Part shown: positions 19,256 to 27,786 of the stretch, one piece after another | Position numbering within the stretch: the stretch's first letter is position 1 | Layout: each line of letters begins with the position of its first letter | The notes under the pieces: model-generated | Seen by the model: only the letters and a program-made list of their open reading frames with translations | Told to the model about the DNA's origin: nothing | Database searches by the model: none | Position numbers and translations under genes: made by a program | Source: Planctomycetaceae bacterium | GTDB taxonomy: Bacteria; Planctomycetota; Planctomycetia; Pirellulales; Pirellulaceae | Length of the DNA stretch: 64,000 nucleotides | Direction: 5' to 3' | Assembly (NCBI GenBank): GCA_027487485.1 | Contig: JAIYDN010000112.1 | Coordinates: 62,001-126,000 of the forward strand

Positions 19256-20812
19256 CTATTGGGTAGGATCTGGGCTGTAATCGATGAGAGTTTCGGTGAC
19301 GCTCAGCAATTGATCCAGACGAAAGGGTTTGTAGAGAATGGCTTTTGGATGCAGGCCAGATTGGCGGGCCTTTACGATGGAATGTCCGGGGTCGTAGCCA
19401 AAGCCGGTCATCAATGCCATCGGAACATGAGTCATCAGTTTCTGCAACCGCAGCATCAATTGGTAGCCCGAGTAGTCAGGCAACTTGATATCGGTGATGA
19501 TTACATGGTAAGGCTCTTCCAGGCAGTTCCGCACCATGGATACGGCTTGATCCCCTTCATGCGCTGTTTCAACAGTGCAGCCATAGCGTTCCAGCAGCGA
19601 ATGGGCATCATTGCGGACGGTTTCGTCGGCATCGACCACAAGGATTCGTTTGCCGATCAGTTTCGAATAATGTTCGCCTTGGCAGCCCACTAGGCTTACA
19701 TCCGCCGGAGCGAGCGTTTGTCCGATTTGCTGGATCGATTTTTTGATGCTTCTGGCCTTGGCCAAGACGCTTCGAAGTTTGGCGACGGTTTCTGTATCGT
19801 GACCGATATACTTCTCCATCAAGTGAACGGCGTCCAAAAGGAGATCGTCGATTGGCAATGCAACAGCGGCGTGGATCGCTTCACAGCTTTGCTGTGCAGC
19901 GTTGGTACGTTGAGCTACAAGCAGTTCCAGAGTATTTAGAGCCACAGCTACGTCGCGGGCAAAGATCTCCAAGAACATTTGATCGCTATTCGAAAACGCA
20001 TCCAACGTGGGGCTTTCGACATTGATCGTTCCAATCACGCTGTCGTGAAGCATGACGGGCACGGTGAGCGAGCTGCGAGCGCCTTTGAAAGCTTCCAGGT
20101 ACTTGCTGTCTTTCGTTGCGTCGCGGCACAGGTAACTTTTTCCGCTGGCAGCCACATACCCTGTCACCCCATACCCCTGAGGGCTAGCCATCAACCGCCT
20201 GTCCGCGGCAACTTGGTCGATCCCGACCGAAAGAAGCGGGATCAGGTTCCCGGTCGATTGCTCCAGCAGCCGAATTTCAATGACTTCTACATTCAGAAGA
20301 TCGCGTGTGTAATGACGAATATTGTCCTTGAGCAGCTCGATGCGTTGCTCGACATCCATCGCAAAGATCTCATCGGGTTTTAAGTCCGTTAGCTTGGCTC
20401 CTGCTTGATGGATTGCGGCCAGCTTTTGCTCTTGGAGAATTTCCTCGGTCACATCGCTGAGCGTTACAACGATGCGGTCCAGTTGGCCAGCAGCCTTGAC
20501 GCTCGAGGAAAAGCTAGCCAGTGGCGCTGCGTGAATATGGTAGTACTTCCCCTTTTGGGTTTGCAGGGTAGTGCTAGCGTTGCGGTCACTTGAGAAGCAA
20601 GTTTGGAGCGGACACAGGCCAGCACCGACGATTTCGGGGTTGGCGAGCGCAGAGTAAAAGTTCTCACCGGTGCGATCGACTCCGCCGAACCAGTCTTGAA
20701 GGCACTGATTGGCCCACAGAATCGCCAAGTCGGGTCCGAGCAATGCCACTCCGTCCGGTAGACAATTGAGGACATCTTCGGCTGCAATACCCGCTACGCT
20801 GATTTTCGCCAC
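19256..20812 (-). CDS. PAS-GAF-receiver regulatory protein without kinase domain
   Basis: A 518-residue cytoplasmic signalling protein. It has a PAS domain (about 8-125, DGVALLGPDLAILWANQ), then a GAF domain (about 150-300, GVTGYVAASGKSYLCRD and VPVMLHDSVIGTINVES). A helical stretch of about 85 residues follows, resembling a dimerisation helix pair without the kinase histidine context. The C-terminal receiver domain (about 390-512) has an acidic pocket, the phospho-acceptor Asp in ITDIKLPDYSGY and the conserved Lys in LYKPF. There is no ATP-binding kinase domain and no DNA-binding domain. It should accept phosphate from another kinase or bind a ligand. It precedes the membrane phosphoesterase by 12 bases. 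Confidence 0.85.
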   Translation of the reverse strand: MAKISVAGIAAEDVLNCLPDGVALLGPDLAILWANQCLQDWFGGVDRTGENFYSALANPEIVGAGLCPLQTCFSSDRNASTTLQTQKGKYYHIHAAPLASFSSSVKAAGQLDRIVVTLSDVTEEILQEQKLAAIHQAGAKLTDLKPDEIFAMDVEQRIELLKDNIRHYTRDLLNVEVIEIRLLEQSTGNLIPLLSVGIDQVAADRRLMASPQGYGVTGYVAASGKSYLCRDATKDSKYLEAFKGARSSLTVPVMLHDSVIGTINVESPTLDAFSNSDQMFLEIFARDVAVALNTLELLVAQRTNAAQQSCEAIHAAVALPIDDLLLDAVHLMEKYIGHDTETVAKLRSVLAKARSIKKSIQQIGQTLAPADVSLVGCQGEHYSKLIGKRILVVDADETVRNDAHSLLERYGCTVETAHEGDQAVSMVRNCLEEPYHVIITDIKLPDYSGYQLMLRLQKLMTHVPMALMTGFGYDPGHSIVKARQSGLHPKAILYKPFRLDQLLSVTETLIDYSPDPTQ

Positions 20813-21040
20813 CCTAGCCTCCAGAATTTCATTTCGGTCGACTTTCTCAATCCCTGCGCGAGGAACCGAATTCGTTCGGCTCCCTCTCTATTCCACCAGT
20901 TGTAACTATATGCAACTAGTACATCGTAGCAACGTCGCAAAAAGGCTGCGACAGATACTTAACAATAAATACTGGATCTTTTTTCCTGCGACATTTTGTC
21001 GACGGCATCGAGCCCGCCAAAGATGTGGATCGATCGAGCC

Positions 21041-22135
21041 CTATAAATATTGCTGATGCCCAAGCTCGGCCAATTGCTTTACCACTTCACGCACTCGCTC
21101 TTCTTCCGACTTGGGAGCAACGAGTGTTGCATCAGGTGTGTGAACAACGATCGTATCTGACATTCCTATCGTCACGACCAAGTGTTCGGATTCACTTCGA
21201 ATGATCATGTTGGATGAGTCGATAGGAAGATATGGGCCGTCAACGGCATTACCCATTGCATCCGGTTCGATCAATCGAGCGATTGCTTGCCAGCTTCCGA
21301 CATCATCCCATTGAAATGGAGCCTCGATCACTACGACGTTTTCGTGTCGTTCCATGACTGCAAAATCGATCGACTTGCCTTTGATCTTGGCAAAGTGTTC
21401 TTCGAAGCTGGATTGAAATTCGCTGGTACCGATCCCATGTGCGATGTTCTGGATGAGATCGTACATCTCGGGTTCGAACTTTTGCAAGGCTTCAAGGATG
21501 GTCTTTGCTTTCCAAAGGAAGATTCCGCTGTTCCAGTAAAAGGTGCCTGCCCCAACGTATTCCTCTGCGGTTGCTCGATCGGGTTTTTCTCGAAACCGAT
21601 CTACTTTGAAGGTGGAGGTTCCAGGGACACATTCGATCGCTTGGCCGCGTTGGATGTATCCGAACGATTCCGCTGGGTAGGTGGGTCGAATTCCGAAAGT
21701 GACGATTCGTGTCGGGTCTTCTTCTACCAGTCGAACGCCAGCTTTGATTGCACGATGGAATTCTGATTTCGGCTCGATCACGTGATCGGAGGGCATGACT
21801 ACCATGATTCCATCTGCGTCGGCTGCTTGCACCAGCGAGGCCGCCACACCGATGCAGGGAGCCGTATCTCGCTTGCATGGTTCACCGACGATGTGCTCCA
21901 GAGGTAGGTCTGGAAGTTGTGCTACGACGGCGTCGGTCAATTGGTTATTGGTCAATATCAGCACATGCTCGCTAGAAACCAAACCTTGCATTCGATCGAA
22001 CGTGGTTTGCAACATGGTTCGCTGCCCGCCCATTTTCAACAATTGCTTGGGTTTGATTTGGCGACTGGCGGGCCAAAAGCGGGTGCCGGAGCCACCGGCC
22101 ATGATTACTGCATGGAGCATGGGAGTTACCTTCAT
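21041..22135 (-). CDS. manC: Mannose-1-phosphate guanylyltransferase
   Basis: A 364-residue enzyme making GDP-mannose from mannose-1-phosphate and GTP. It has the nucleotidyltransferase signature GGSGTRFWPASR-x-x-x-PKQ near residue 14, the GEPCKRDTAPC block, MPSDHVI, FGIRPTYPAESFGYI, FREKPD, YWNSGIFLWKA and the C-terminal WDDVGSWQA. It lacks the isomerase domain of bifunctional AlgA/ManC proteins and is the short type. An alternative start is Met6. It is the last gene of an FKBP-UAP-ManC operon, 15 bases after the pyrophosphorylase gene, so it is linked to polysaccharide or glycoprotein precursor supply. Confidence 0.93.
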   Translation of the reverse strand: MKVTPMLHAVIMAGGSGTRFWPASRQIKPKQLLKMGGQRTMLQTTFDRMQGLVSSEHVLILTNNQLTDAVVAQLPDLPLEHIVGEPCKRDTAPCIGVAASLVQAADADGIMVVMPSDHVIEPKSEFHRAIKAGVRLVEEDPTRIVTFGIRPTYPAESFGYIQRGQAIECVPGTSTFKVDRFREKPDRATAEEYVGAGTFYWNSGIFLWKAKTILEALQKFEPEMYDLIQNIAHGIGTSEFQSSFEEHFAKIKGKSIDFAVMERHENVVVIEAPFQWDDVGSWQAIARLIEPDAMGNAVDGPYLPIDSSNMIIRSESEHLVVTIGMSDTIVVHTPDATLVAPKSEEERVREVVKQLAELGHQQYL

Positions 22136-22150
22136 TCGGGGGTTGAAGAG

Positions 22151-23551
22151 CTATGCAAAGTAGGTATCGACTAGGATCTCAGCAGGCTTGTGAATTTTCT
22201 GTTGGACTTCGTTTGCGTCTAGGGCCCAATACGGGTTTATCTCCACTTTCGCAAGGTCGCTTACGGACACGCCAGCTTTTTCAAGCCAACGTTTGTGCTG
22301 TGCGATCAGAGCTAGACGGCAATGCGTAGGAGTATCCGTTGCGGCACCATCTGCGTTCTTTACTGGAGCGAAAACTTCCTTAGCATCCCCTTCAACGACG
22401 ATCGCTCTGTCCGCAAGAGGCAGAAGATCGAAAACAAAACGTTCGAACTTGATGGCGTTGGGAGCTGATGGCTTGACCAGCGATCCCGCTGCATCCACAA
22501 ATGGAACCGACTTGAGGGCGCGATGGAATGGCAGTCCATTATTTTGAGTTGCAGACGATTCTAAAAAATTTAAGTCGAGAACATGGATCGCGATGTTGCC
22601 CGCCCAAAGCTTCAAGCTTCCATCAGACTGCGCTTGATTGGCGATAGCCTCGGGCAGATCGCTGTATTCGATAATGTGTGAGCGGCCATGGATTGCGACA
22701 ACGTTGCCTACTTTTTCCGTCGCGAACCGCTTGGACACGACTTGGGTGGTCATTTGCGATTGCGCAAGCAAGTGGTAGCCGATCAGCAATGGATCGCAGG
22801 CGCGCACCAAAGGATTGTCGACCTGCGCATAGAAGAAATGCTCGATACCCCGCTGACGCGCGGATTCCAAAACCTTTTGCTGATGCAACGCTGCTACAAT
22901 TCCTCCGTGACCATCTGGACTCAGGGCCAGGGAGCTGGTCGAATCCATCAAGATTGCGCCGGTGGTTGCATCGACAGCTGGCATGGTTCCTTGGCAGAAA
23001 ACATGCAGTTCGTCGTTGCCCAGCCCCAGATTACGATGTTCTTGAAAGTACTCGCGCGTGGCAAGGTCTGTGGCGGGACTTGTCATCACATACATTGGAA
23101 TGGAGACGCCATAACGTCGGCTCGTTCCACGAATCGAATCTGCGTGCATCGCAAATAAACTTCGGTTGGAGACAGGACCGATTCGAAACGTTCCCTTCGG
23201 TTGGTCGAAACCAAGCCTAGTTCCTTGACCGCCAGCCACCAAGATCATGGCTACTTTGCCCGCACGAATAGCTTGTTCCCCGCGTTCCATTGCCGCCTGG
23301 GCAGTAAAAGGGGGCGCATCGTCCGACAATCGAATTGCCTGGGGCGGCTCTGCGTTTTCCGCGAGCGAATGCCAATCGACCTCGTCCGTGGCTTTATGGA
23401 ACAGGCGATGCATCTGCTCAAAATCGATCGTTGCAATCTGGGCGAGCAAGTTTTCTTGCTCACCTGCGGACAACTGATCCCAAAATTGGAACAACTGCTC
23501 TTGCCCGTACTGTCGAGCTTTCTCCATCCAAAGATCTGAGGCGTTTAGCAT
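22151..23551 (-). CDS. UDPGP-family pyrophosphorylase (UDP-HexNAc/UDP-glucose type)
   Basis: A 466-residue sugar nucleotidyltransferase of the eukaryotic-type UDPGP family (UAP1-like). It has LVAGGQGTRLGFDQPKG near residue 105, MYVMTSPATD, QGTMPAVD, SPDGHGGIV, FYAQVDNPLVRACDP, EYSDLPEA, NIAIHVLDLNF and KFERFVFDLLPLA. The layout, with the last motif, fits UDP-N-acetylhexosamine pyrophosphorylases better than bacterial GalU. The probable product is UDP-GlcNAc or a related UDP-sugar. It starts 9 bases after the FKBP gene stop and ends 15 bases before manC. Confidence 0.88.
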   Translation of the reverse strand: MLNASDLWMEKARQYGQEQLFQFWDQLSAGEQENLLAQIATIDFEQMHRLFHKATDEVDWHSLAENAEPPQAIRLSDDAPPFTAQAAMERGEQAIRAGKVAMILVAGGQGTRLGFDQPKGTFRIGPVSNRSLFAMHADSIRGTSRRYGVSIPMYVMTSPATDLATREYFQEHRNLGLGNDELHVFCQGTMPAVDATTGAILMDSTSSLALSPDGHGGIVAALHQQKVLESARQRGIEHFFYAQVDNPLVRACDPLLIGYHLLAQSQMTTQVVSKRFATEKVGNVVAIHGRSHIIEYSDLPEAIANQAQSDGSLKLWAGNIAIHVLDLNFLESSATQNNGLPFHRALKSVPFVDAAGSLVKPSAPNAIKFERFVFDLLPLADRAIVVEGDAKEVFAPVKNADGAATDTPTHCRLALIAQHKRWLEKAGVSVSDLAKVEINPYWALDANEVQQKIHKPAEILVDTYFA

Positions 23552-23560
23552 GGAAGCCTC

Positions 23561-24307
23561 TTACTTTTTAATCACATCCAGAAGTTCTATTTCGAAAATC
23601 AAAACTTCGTTAGGGCCGATATCAGGGTCCGCCCCGCCTTCCCCATATGCAAGGTTAGGCGGAAGGGAAATGGCCCACTTATCCCCGACCTTCATGCGTT
23701 GAAACGCCTCGGACAAGCCAGGCAAATCCCCTTTTACTTCAATCGTCTCCGGCTTGCCTCTCTTGATGGACGAGTCAAACAGAAAACCGTCGATTAACTT
23801 TCCTTCGTAGTGCGCCAGCACGGAATCCGTAATCGATGGGGACTTGCCACTTCCAGATTTAAGGACTTGATATTGAAGCCCTGTCTTAGTGACTTGGATC
23901 CCATCCTTCTTTTTGTTCTCTTCCAAGTAAGCATTGGATTTCTCGAGGTTCCGCTTGGCGATCTCAAGAATCTTTTTTTGCATACGCATCTGAAACGAAG
24001 TCATCGCAGCTTGAAATTGCTTCTCAGAAAGCTTGGGCTCTCGTTTTTCCAACGCATCGATAAACCCCAGCATGAAATCCTTGATTTCAATATCTTGAGC
24101 CGAGATTCGGCCCTTGGCGACATTGGCTCCGATGTTAAGCCCAAGAGCATAACTCGAAGGATCCTTGATCGCTTCTACTGCAAGCACAATCGGTGCTGGG
24201 GTGCCGGGGCTAACTGGTTCCTGGGGAGCGACCGGTTCTTGAGTGTATGCAAAAGAGTGAAAGACACCCGACGCTAAAAAAAACGGAACTAAGACGCGGG
24301 TCAACAT
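23561..24307 (-). CDS. Secreted FKBP-type peptidyl-prolyl isomerase (FkpA/Mip-like)
   Basis: A 248-residue exported folding enzyme. The signal peptide (to about residue 22) is followed by a Pro-rich spacer. The N-terminal dimerisation helices (about 45-135) start at SYALGLNIGANVAKG, and a long Lys-rich helix leads to the FKBP domain (about 140-247). The FKBP core is intact: VLAHYEGKLIDGFLFDSS, LPGLSEAFQRMKVGDKW, LPPNLAYGEGG and LIFEIELLDV. It assists folding of exported proteins. It is the first gene of the operon with the pyrophosphorylase and manC. Confidence 0.93.
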   Translation of the reverse strand: MLTRVLVPFFLASGVFHSFAYTQEPVAPQEPVSPGTPAPIVLAVEAIKDPSSYALGLNIGANVAKGRISAQDIEIKDFMLGFIDALEKREPKLSEKQFQAAMTSFQMRMQKKILEIAKRNLEKSNAYLEENKKKDGIQVTKTGLQYQVLKSGSGKSPSITDSVLAHYEGKLIDGFLFDSSIKRGKPETIEVKGDLPGLSEAFQRMKVGDKWAISLPPNLAYGEGGADPDIGPNEVLIFEIELLDVIKK

Positions 24308-24510
24308 GGAAAGCGATATCCTTTAAAATCATATTTAAAATTCAACCCTTCCTGCTGAGCCGAAGCTCGGACCAGAAAAGGCTATACTTTTCGAACTGAC
24401 AGACTAACCAAGTTTTTCCGTCGGTTACAGGTCATTTGGTACCGATTTTCCATTCATCCACCATTTATTTGCTGGCAAGCTAAGTCATCGCATTTGGCTC
24501 GGCATTTCCC

Positions 24511-25299
24511 ATGCGCGCTTTTGTTCAACAAGTTAAGCAAGACTCTGCTATTTATCTGGCTTCGATCGAGGCTGCGCATTGGTTCTGGGAGCGCGGATAC
24601 GAAGTTGTTTGGTTTCGATTTCCCGACATCGCAGCCGGCGTTTTTGACGACTGGCTATTCCATCATCCGGAAGAAATGGTCGTTCGAGGTTCCGTCGAAA
24701 GCATCCGTACGTTGCTCGCAAGAGCCCGAAGGCCTGATCCGCCCGTTTTTGACCTGCCTAGTTCGCTATCACCCTGGATAGGTCGCTTCACCTGGGAAAC
24801 GACCATGGGAGAAGTTAGAAACCAAGTAGATTCGGAAGTTCCCTTCAACCCCTTCCATATCAAACCCCTCATGCATCAAAAGCTGTTCAAGGGAACCGTG
24901 GTCTACGGCCTTCGTGACTTGATTGCATCGGCCAGCATTCCCGACGACACCCCTGTACTGGCTCAGCAAAAGATCGAGTTCGCCTCCGAATGGCGAGCCT
25001 ACATTCTTCGCGACAAGATCTTAGGGGTCTGCAATTACAAAGGGGACCCTTTGGTTTTTCCAGCCGCAGAAATGATGAAGGACGCCCTGGATGCGTTCAC
25101 CGAGCGACCGATTGCCTTCGCCATGGACTGGGGGATTACTGTGGCAGGCCACATGCTTCTTGTGGAGGTCAACGACGGTTACTCGCTTGGCAATTACGGC
25201 CTTGCCGGTATGCCCTTCACTGCAATGATCGAAGCACGATGGAGGCAATTGATGGGGTTGGATGACAACGGTGTCGGGAACTGCTTCACGTTGGGCTAA
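24511..25299 (+). CDS. ATP-grasp domain protein, R2K clade (DUF4343-like)
   Basis: A 262-residue protein. The C-terminal half has the ATP-grasp pattern of the R2K clade: LAQQKIEFASEWRAYILRDKILGVCNY (about 150-177) and the metal-binding LLVEVNDGYSLGNYGL near residue 215. The N-terminal part is small, without a full ATP-grasp N-domain. ATP-grasp enzymes ligate carboxylates to amines via acyl-phosphate; the R2K clade has been predicted to make peptide or protein tags. No obvious substrate gene adjoins it: it is monocistronic, divergent from the FKBP gene and convergent with the prepilin peptidase. Confidence 0.78.
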   Translation: MRAFVQQVKQDSAIYLASIEAAHWFWERGYEVVWFRFPDIAAGVFDDWLFHHPEEMVVRGSVESIRTLLARARRPDPPVFDLPSSLSPWIGRFTWETTMGEVRNQVDSEVPFNPFHIKPLMHQKLFKGTVVYGLRDLIASASIPDDTPVLAQQKIEFASEWRAYILRDKILGVCNYKGDPLVFPAAEMMKDALDAFTERPIAFAMDWGITVAGHMLLVEVNDGYSLGNYGLAGMPFTAMIEARWRQLMGLDDNGVGNCFTLG

Positions 25300-25330
25300 C
25301 CCCTTCACCGATCAAACCAACCTCAGCGAA

Positions 25331-26569
25331 TCAAGCATCTTTGGCAATCAAGCCCGATTTGATTCGATGCACAATCCATAGCATTACCCCTAGAGCAAAC
25401 AACATCGCCCCCAAGAATGGCAGAATGAAGATGGGGGGCAAAAAGTAAATCTGAAACCAATCCCAAAGCCGAACCCAATCGAGCATCGCATACAAAGTTC
25501 CAGCGCACAGATAGGGACCAAACGGCGTTGAGTTGTCGCGCGTAATGATCCAAGAAATGATCACAAAAACAAGCCCGCAGATCGGAGCGATGAAGAACGC
25601 CATCCAGACGATCTGCCACCCAAAAAACGCCCCAATCATCGCCATCAATGTCACGTCGCCGAACCCCAATGCTTCCTGTTTCAAGGCCAAGCGGGCCACC
25701 AAACGAAAGCCCCATACCAGAACCCCGCCCAGCCCAATCCCAAACAAGGAAGAGAGCAACGATTCCCATCTGTTTGCATCCAGATTGGCATGCGCTATAA
25801 CGATTCCGATAAAGCCGATGACCCAAAGCGCGGCAAGAAGCTTGGTGCTGGGACTGCGCTTAAGTCTCGCAAAAAAGTACTCGATCGCTTTTTTACTTCC
25901 ACGTCGCGAGATCCAACGGCGGTCCGCAAGACCAAAGCACCATCCGCTCCAGAAGAGAAGCCCCAGGAAAAGCCCGGTCGAACCATGAAAGGACATGTCC
26001 CAATCAAAGGGCGAGTTTGCTTGCATGGGAAGTGCCGGCCCAAGAAGTGCCGGGAACACGGGCGGGATCGATTCGTGCAGTCGCCAATCCGGAATCACCA
26101 TTGCACCCACCAAACCGAGAAGCGTTCCCGGAACGGTCACCATGTCAGGAATCGTTCGTTCATCAAAATCGATAAACGTTGCCACCGTCATCAAGGAAAT
26201 AAGAGCTGCAAAGGCTATGAACTGATGCTGCAACGTGGATGCAGGTATTGCTGGAAGGCCCGTCTGCATGAACGCACCGTCGGTACAATAGCGATAAAGC
26301 AGCACTAAACAGAAAGGAGTTCCCAGTTCAATCAAGAATGGACGAACCCAATAAAAGCGTCCGAAAATCTCAGCTTCCTTGCGACTGCTCTTGAACCATC
26401 CCAATACAGGCACGCGGCTCCAAAGAGTTCTATTGGGAATGCCTTCGGATGGTGTCTGCCATGGGCTGATGGCTCTTGGGAAGTACGCGAAGGAATAGAT
26501 TGCGAAATTGAGAAACGGCCCAAGAAGGAGCAAGCCGAAGACAAACAAGCCGATTTCTATTCCGTTCAT
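25331..26569 (-). CDS. Prepilin peptidase (A24 family)
   Basis: A 412-residue integral membrane aspartic protease that cleaves and sometimes methylates type IV prepilin leaders. The two catalytic aspartates lie in DFDERTIPD (near residue 167) and GFGDVTLMAMIGAFFGWQ (the GxGD motif, near residue 300). There are eight or more hydrophobic helices. It is longer than typical PilD (about 290) because of an insertion between the catalytic motifs. The N-terminal cytoplasmic loop has no CxxC pairs, so a methylase activity is doubtful. It is the last gene of the rplU-aroK operon. It could process the DUF1559 protein at 2513-3544. Confidence 0.87.
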   Translation of the reverse strand: MNGIEIGLFVFGLLLLGPFLNFAIYSFAYFPRAISPWQTPSEGIPNRTLWSRVPVLGWFKSSRKEAEIFGRFYWVRPFLIELGTPFCLVLLYRYCTDGAFMQTGLPAIPASTLQHQFIAFAALISLMTVATFIDFDERTIPDMVTVPGTLLGLVGAMVIPDWRLHESIPPVFPALLGPALPMQANSPFDWDMSFHGSTGLFLGLLFWSGWCFGLADRRWISRRGSKKAIEYFFARLKRSPSTKLLAALWVIGFIGIVIAHANLDANRWESLLSSLFGIGLGGVLVWGFRLVARLALKQEALGFGDVTLMAMIGAFFGWQIVWMAFFIAPICGLVFVIISWIITRDNSTPFGPYLCAGTLYAMLDWVRLWDWFQIYFLPPIFILPFLGAMLFALGVMLWIVHRIKSGLIAKDA

Positions 26570-26601
26570 TTTTACCTAGCGGCTCAACTTCGAAAGAGCT
26601 T

Positions 26602-27165
26602 TCAAGATTCGCTTCGCACCCAAGACACGATCGTAGCGGCGATCTGATCTGCCTTCAATCCGTCGGTCTCAATCGAAAAGGATGCGACTTCGCGGTACCA
26701 TTGCAGCCGAAGGTCCAAGACCTTTCGGATCTCATCTAGGTCTCCGAGCGCGCTCAACTTGGGACGTCGCGACTGTGAAGCGGCGTCCCCTGCAATCCGT
26801 TCGAAAATGGTTTCAGGTGATGCGCGTAACCAGACTGTGCATCCACTTTGCTTAATCAGATTCCGATTTGTCTCTCGGAGAACAGTGCCACCACCCAGCG
26901 AAATGACTGTCGCGGACGAGGACGAAACCACTTTTTCGAGCTGTTTGCTCTCTAGATCTCGAAAGGCTTGCTCACCCTGGGCGGAAAAGATATCCGCGAT
27001 GGAGCAGCCAGCTTCGGACTCGATTTCATCGTCCGTATCTCGAAAGGGTAGCGCTAGATTCTTGGCTACAATCCTACCGACCGAGGATTTACCGCAACCT
27101 CGATAGCCTGTTAAGAAAAAATGCTTGGTTGCCAACGTTGTTACCTTAGTACCCGTAAGAACCAA
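26602..27165 (-). CDS. aroK: Shikimate kinase
   Basis: A 187-residue enzyme converting shikimate to shikimate-3-phosphate in aromatic amino acid synthesis. The Walker A motif GYRGCGKSS (near residue 19), the shikimate-binding DTDDEIE, the FRDLESKQLE helix, LGGGTVLRETNR and the lid Arg region (SQSRRPKL) are all present. The length is slightly above the usual 170-180. It lies 43 bases after rplU and 32 before the prepilin peptidase, in one transcription unit. Confidence 0.93.
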   Translation of the reverse strand: MVLTGTKVTTLATKHFFLTGYRGCGKSSVGRIVAKNLALPFRDTDDEIESEAGCSIADIFSAQGEQAFRDLESKQLEKVVSSSSATVISLGGGTVLRETNRNLIKQSGCTVWLRASPETIFERIAGDAASQSRRPKLSALGDLDEIRKVLDLRLQWYREVASFSIETDGLKADQIAATIVSWVRSES

Positions 27166-27208
27166 AATGTAAAACGGGTTTTAGGATCGAAGGGCATCCA
27201 GCAAAGAT

Positions 27209-27523
27209 TTAGCTATTGATCGAATCGATCTTGATGCGGGTGTACTTTTGACGGTGCCCTGTGCGGACTTCGTAGTTTTTGCGGCGGCGGAACTTTTGAA
27301 TGTAAAGCTTTTCGCCTTGCTCAAGACCGATCACGGAAGCACTGACCTTTGCACCGGAAACGGTGGGTTGACCAAGAGTCAAGCCAGACTCGCCACCGAT
27401 TGCCAAGACGCGATCAAATTCAACCTTATCACCGGTTACTGCGGTGTCACGGTAATCGATGTCGAGCAATTGGCCTTCTTCTACCTTGAATTGGCGGCCA
27501 CCGTCACAAATAATCGCGTACAT
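27209..27523 (-). CDS. rplU: 50S ribosomal protein L21
   Basis: A 104-residue ribosomal protein that binds 23S rRNA. The start at 27523 gives the standard MYAIICDGGRQ N-terminus; the open frame runs six codons further. The C-terminus carries the typical RRRKNYEVRTGHRQKYTRIKI segment. The usual partner rpmA (L27) does not follow; aroK does. The region upstream is shared with the divergent helicase gene. Confidence 0.97.
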   Translation of the reverse strand: MYAIICDGGRQFKVEEGQLLDIDYRDTAVTGDKVEFDRVLAIGGESGLTLGQPTVSGAKVSASVIGLEQGEKLYIQKFRRRKNYEVRTGHRQKYTRIKIDSINS

Positions 27524-27726
27524 AATTGAATTCGAAACCAACGAAATGCTTCACGGATCAACGAAAATCCCCGGAAATTCCAGAGAAACCAGGGTACGAG
27601 GATAACCGCTTTCCGGCACTTCGTCGAGGGCAAAGGAACACATTTTCTTTCTCTGGCTCCGGATTGCTGATTCTGAGCCAAGGGGCATCCTGCAGCTTAC
27701 GGCTGTACCGACCCCGATTCTGGCTG

Positions 27727-27756
27727 GAAAGGGCTTTCTAGTTGAAAGGGCTTTCT
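27727..27756. repeat. Tandem copy of a palindromic 13-mer
   Basis: GAAAGGGCTTTCT occurs at 27727-27739 and again at 27744-27756, 17 bases apart. Each contains the palindrome AAAG-GG-CTTT. The pair lies 31 bases upstream of the helicase start and about 200 bases from rplU, so it could be an operator for either gene, but no factor can be named. Confidence 0.45.
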
Positions 27757-27786
27757 TGTGCCTCAATGTTCATTACATTGTCCGGC

